Below the pieces are notes generated by a model. It made no database searches, was not told the DNA's origin, and saw only the letters and a list, made by a program, of their open reading frames with translations. 23,239 nt of DNA from Gp7-AA10 sp035516895 (GTDB lineage: Bacteria > Acidobacteriota > Thermoanaerobaculia > Gp7-AA8), in the NCBI GenBank assembly GCA_035516895.1, contig DATIZY010000349.1:1-23239 (forward strand), read 5' to 3'. The translations under genes were made by a program, and so were the position numbers. Shown here in pieces: positions 22,679 through 23,239 of this stretch; the stretch's first letter is position 1; every line of letters starts with the position of its first letter.

Positions 22679-23239
22679 TACGATTCATTCTCGATTTTTT
22701 TCAGAATCTCCCTCGCTTCGCCGTCCAGCTCAGCGATTTCGAGAAGATCGGGCCGCCGTGCCAGCGTCTCGCGCAGCGCCTGCTCCTTCCGCCATTTGCG
22801 GATGTTTTCGTGGTGTCCCGACAAGAGAATCTCCGGCACGCGGCGTCCGCGAATCTCCTCCGGCCGCGTGTAGTGCGGGTAATCGAGAATGCCTTCGTAA
22901 AACGAATCGGCGACGACGGAATCGGCATTGCCGACGACGCCCTCAACCAGCCGGCCGACCGCATCGGCCATCAGCATCGCAGGAAGCTCGCCTCCCGAGA
23001 CGACGAAGTCGCCGATAGAGATCTCGTCCGGCTCCAGGATCTCGCGAACGCGCTCGTCGAAACCCTCGTAGCGGCCGCAAAGGAAAACGATCCAATTTAA
23101 TGTATATAATTCATATGCTATTTCATGGTTGAAGGTGCGTCCCTTCGGCGACGTCATGATCACGTGAGGTTCGAGGTTCGAGGTTGAAGGCGAGATGGAA
23201 GAGGTTTTGGCTTGCGTCTCGGTCGAACTCTCACCTCTT
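22678..23239 (-). CDS. trmD: tRNA (guanine37-N1)-methyltransferase (partial, N-terminus beyond window edge)
   Basis: Methylates G37 next to the anticodon using SAM, preventing frameshifting. The 186 visible residues are the C-terminal part. Visible motifs are VIMTSPKGRTF, the trefoil-knot SAM site with LCGRYEGFDERV, EISIGDFVVSGGELPA, DSFYEGILDYPHYTRP with the catalytic Asp, and VPEILLSGHHENIRKWR. The frame is open to base 23239, so an apparent GTG start at 23163 is an internal valine. The upstream visible stretch (about 35 residues, Ser/Thr-rich) precedes the VIMTSP strand; in TrmD this is a variable linker, here partly encoded by GAGGTTC tandem repeats. Confidence 0.95.
   Translation of the reverse strand, partial: RGESSTETQAKTSSISPSTSNLEPHVIMTSPKGRTFNHEIAYELYTLNWIVFLCGRYEGFDERVREILEPDEISIGDFVVSGGELPAMLMADAVGRLVEGVVGNADSVVADSFYEGILDYPHYTRPEEIRGRRVPEILLSGHHENIRKWRKEQALRETLARRPDLLEIAELDGEAREILKKIENES
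23166..23186. repeat. Three tandem 7-bp GAGGTTC repeats inside trmD
   Basis: GAGGTTC, GAGGTTC, GAGGTTG run head to tail within the trmD coding region and encode part of the Ser/Asn/Leu/Glu linker before VIMTSPKG. With a 7-bp period, adding or losing one unit would shift the frame, while three units (21 bp) keep it. Confidence 0.75.

Noticed and set aside
22678..23163. trmD as a complete 161-codon gene starting with GTG at 23163
   Set aside because: TrmD is normally about 230-260 residues, the frame is open to the window edge, and the GTG encodes the conserved valine of VIMTSP.

Overview
The window is a dense, high-GC stretch of bacterial chromosome with 24 protein genes (two cut by the window ends), no RNA genes, no insertion sequences and no CRISPR array. 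Gene content, the TPR-rich accessory proteins, HspR-type operators and intergenic repeat style suggest Acidobacteriota or a neighbouring high-GC phylum. That placement is inference; no marker here fixes it.

Left part (1-6.8 kb). A B12-dependent methionine synthase (metH, minus strand, cut at the left edge) follows a SAM-II-type riboswitch and an intrinsic terminator that ends 4 nt before the metH start codon. The aptamer begins inside the last codons of the upstream isoprenylcysteine-methyltransferase-like gene, whose UGA stop is part of the conserved aptamer UGAUUU. Divergent from that gene lie a fused sirohaem-decarboxylase-like (AhbA/AhbB/NirDL, Lrp/AsnC-type) gene and a GT-C membrane glycosyltransferase, followed by an hsp20 gene preceded by two matched TGAGT-N7-ACTCA (HAIR/HspR-type) palindromes.

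Middle part (6.8-11.4 kb). A tightly packed minus-strand cluster reads: DUF2064 glycosyltransferase-like, AhpD/peroxidase-like, FAD/NAD oxidoreductase, radical SAM enzyme with six extra C-terminal cysteines, calcineurin-fold phosphoesterase with an abnormal first metal motif, and an exported TPR protein. Four-base stop/start overlaps tie the central genes together. It resembles the peroxidase/phosphoesterase/radical SAM sets known near arsenosugar (ArsM/ArsS) genes, but ArsM and a typical ArsS are absent. This is the best candidate for an undescribed pathway.

Right part (11.4-23.2 kb). Arginine deiminase (arcA) and carbamate kinase (arcC) sit without ornithine carbamoyltransferase, followed by a SnoaL-like exported protein. 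Then come a DUF971 gene, truA-thiL, a DUF1772 membrane protein, an ECF sigma / membrane protein / PDZ operon, and the conserved trmD-rplS-rnhB block extended by a 945-residue TPR protein with long Pro/Glu linkers.

System-wide traits: many ATGA/GTGA overlaps between consecutive genes; six first-of-transcript genes with a TANNNT hexamer only 6-10 nt before the start codon, suggesting leaderless or near-leaderless mRNAs; and several low-complexity 'word' repeats (AAGGATGAA, GACAACAGA, GAGGTTC, GGCGGGTGG), two of them arranged as large intergenic hairpins. No gene-free stretch exceeds about 150 bases.
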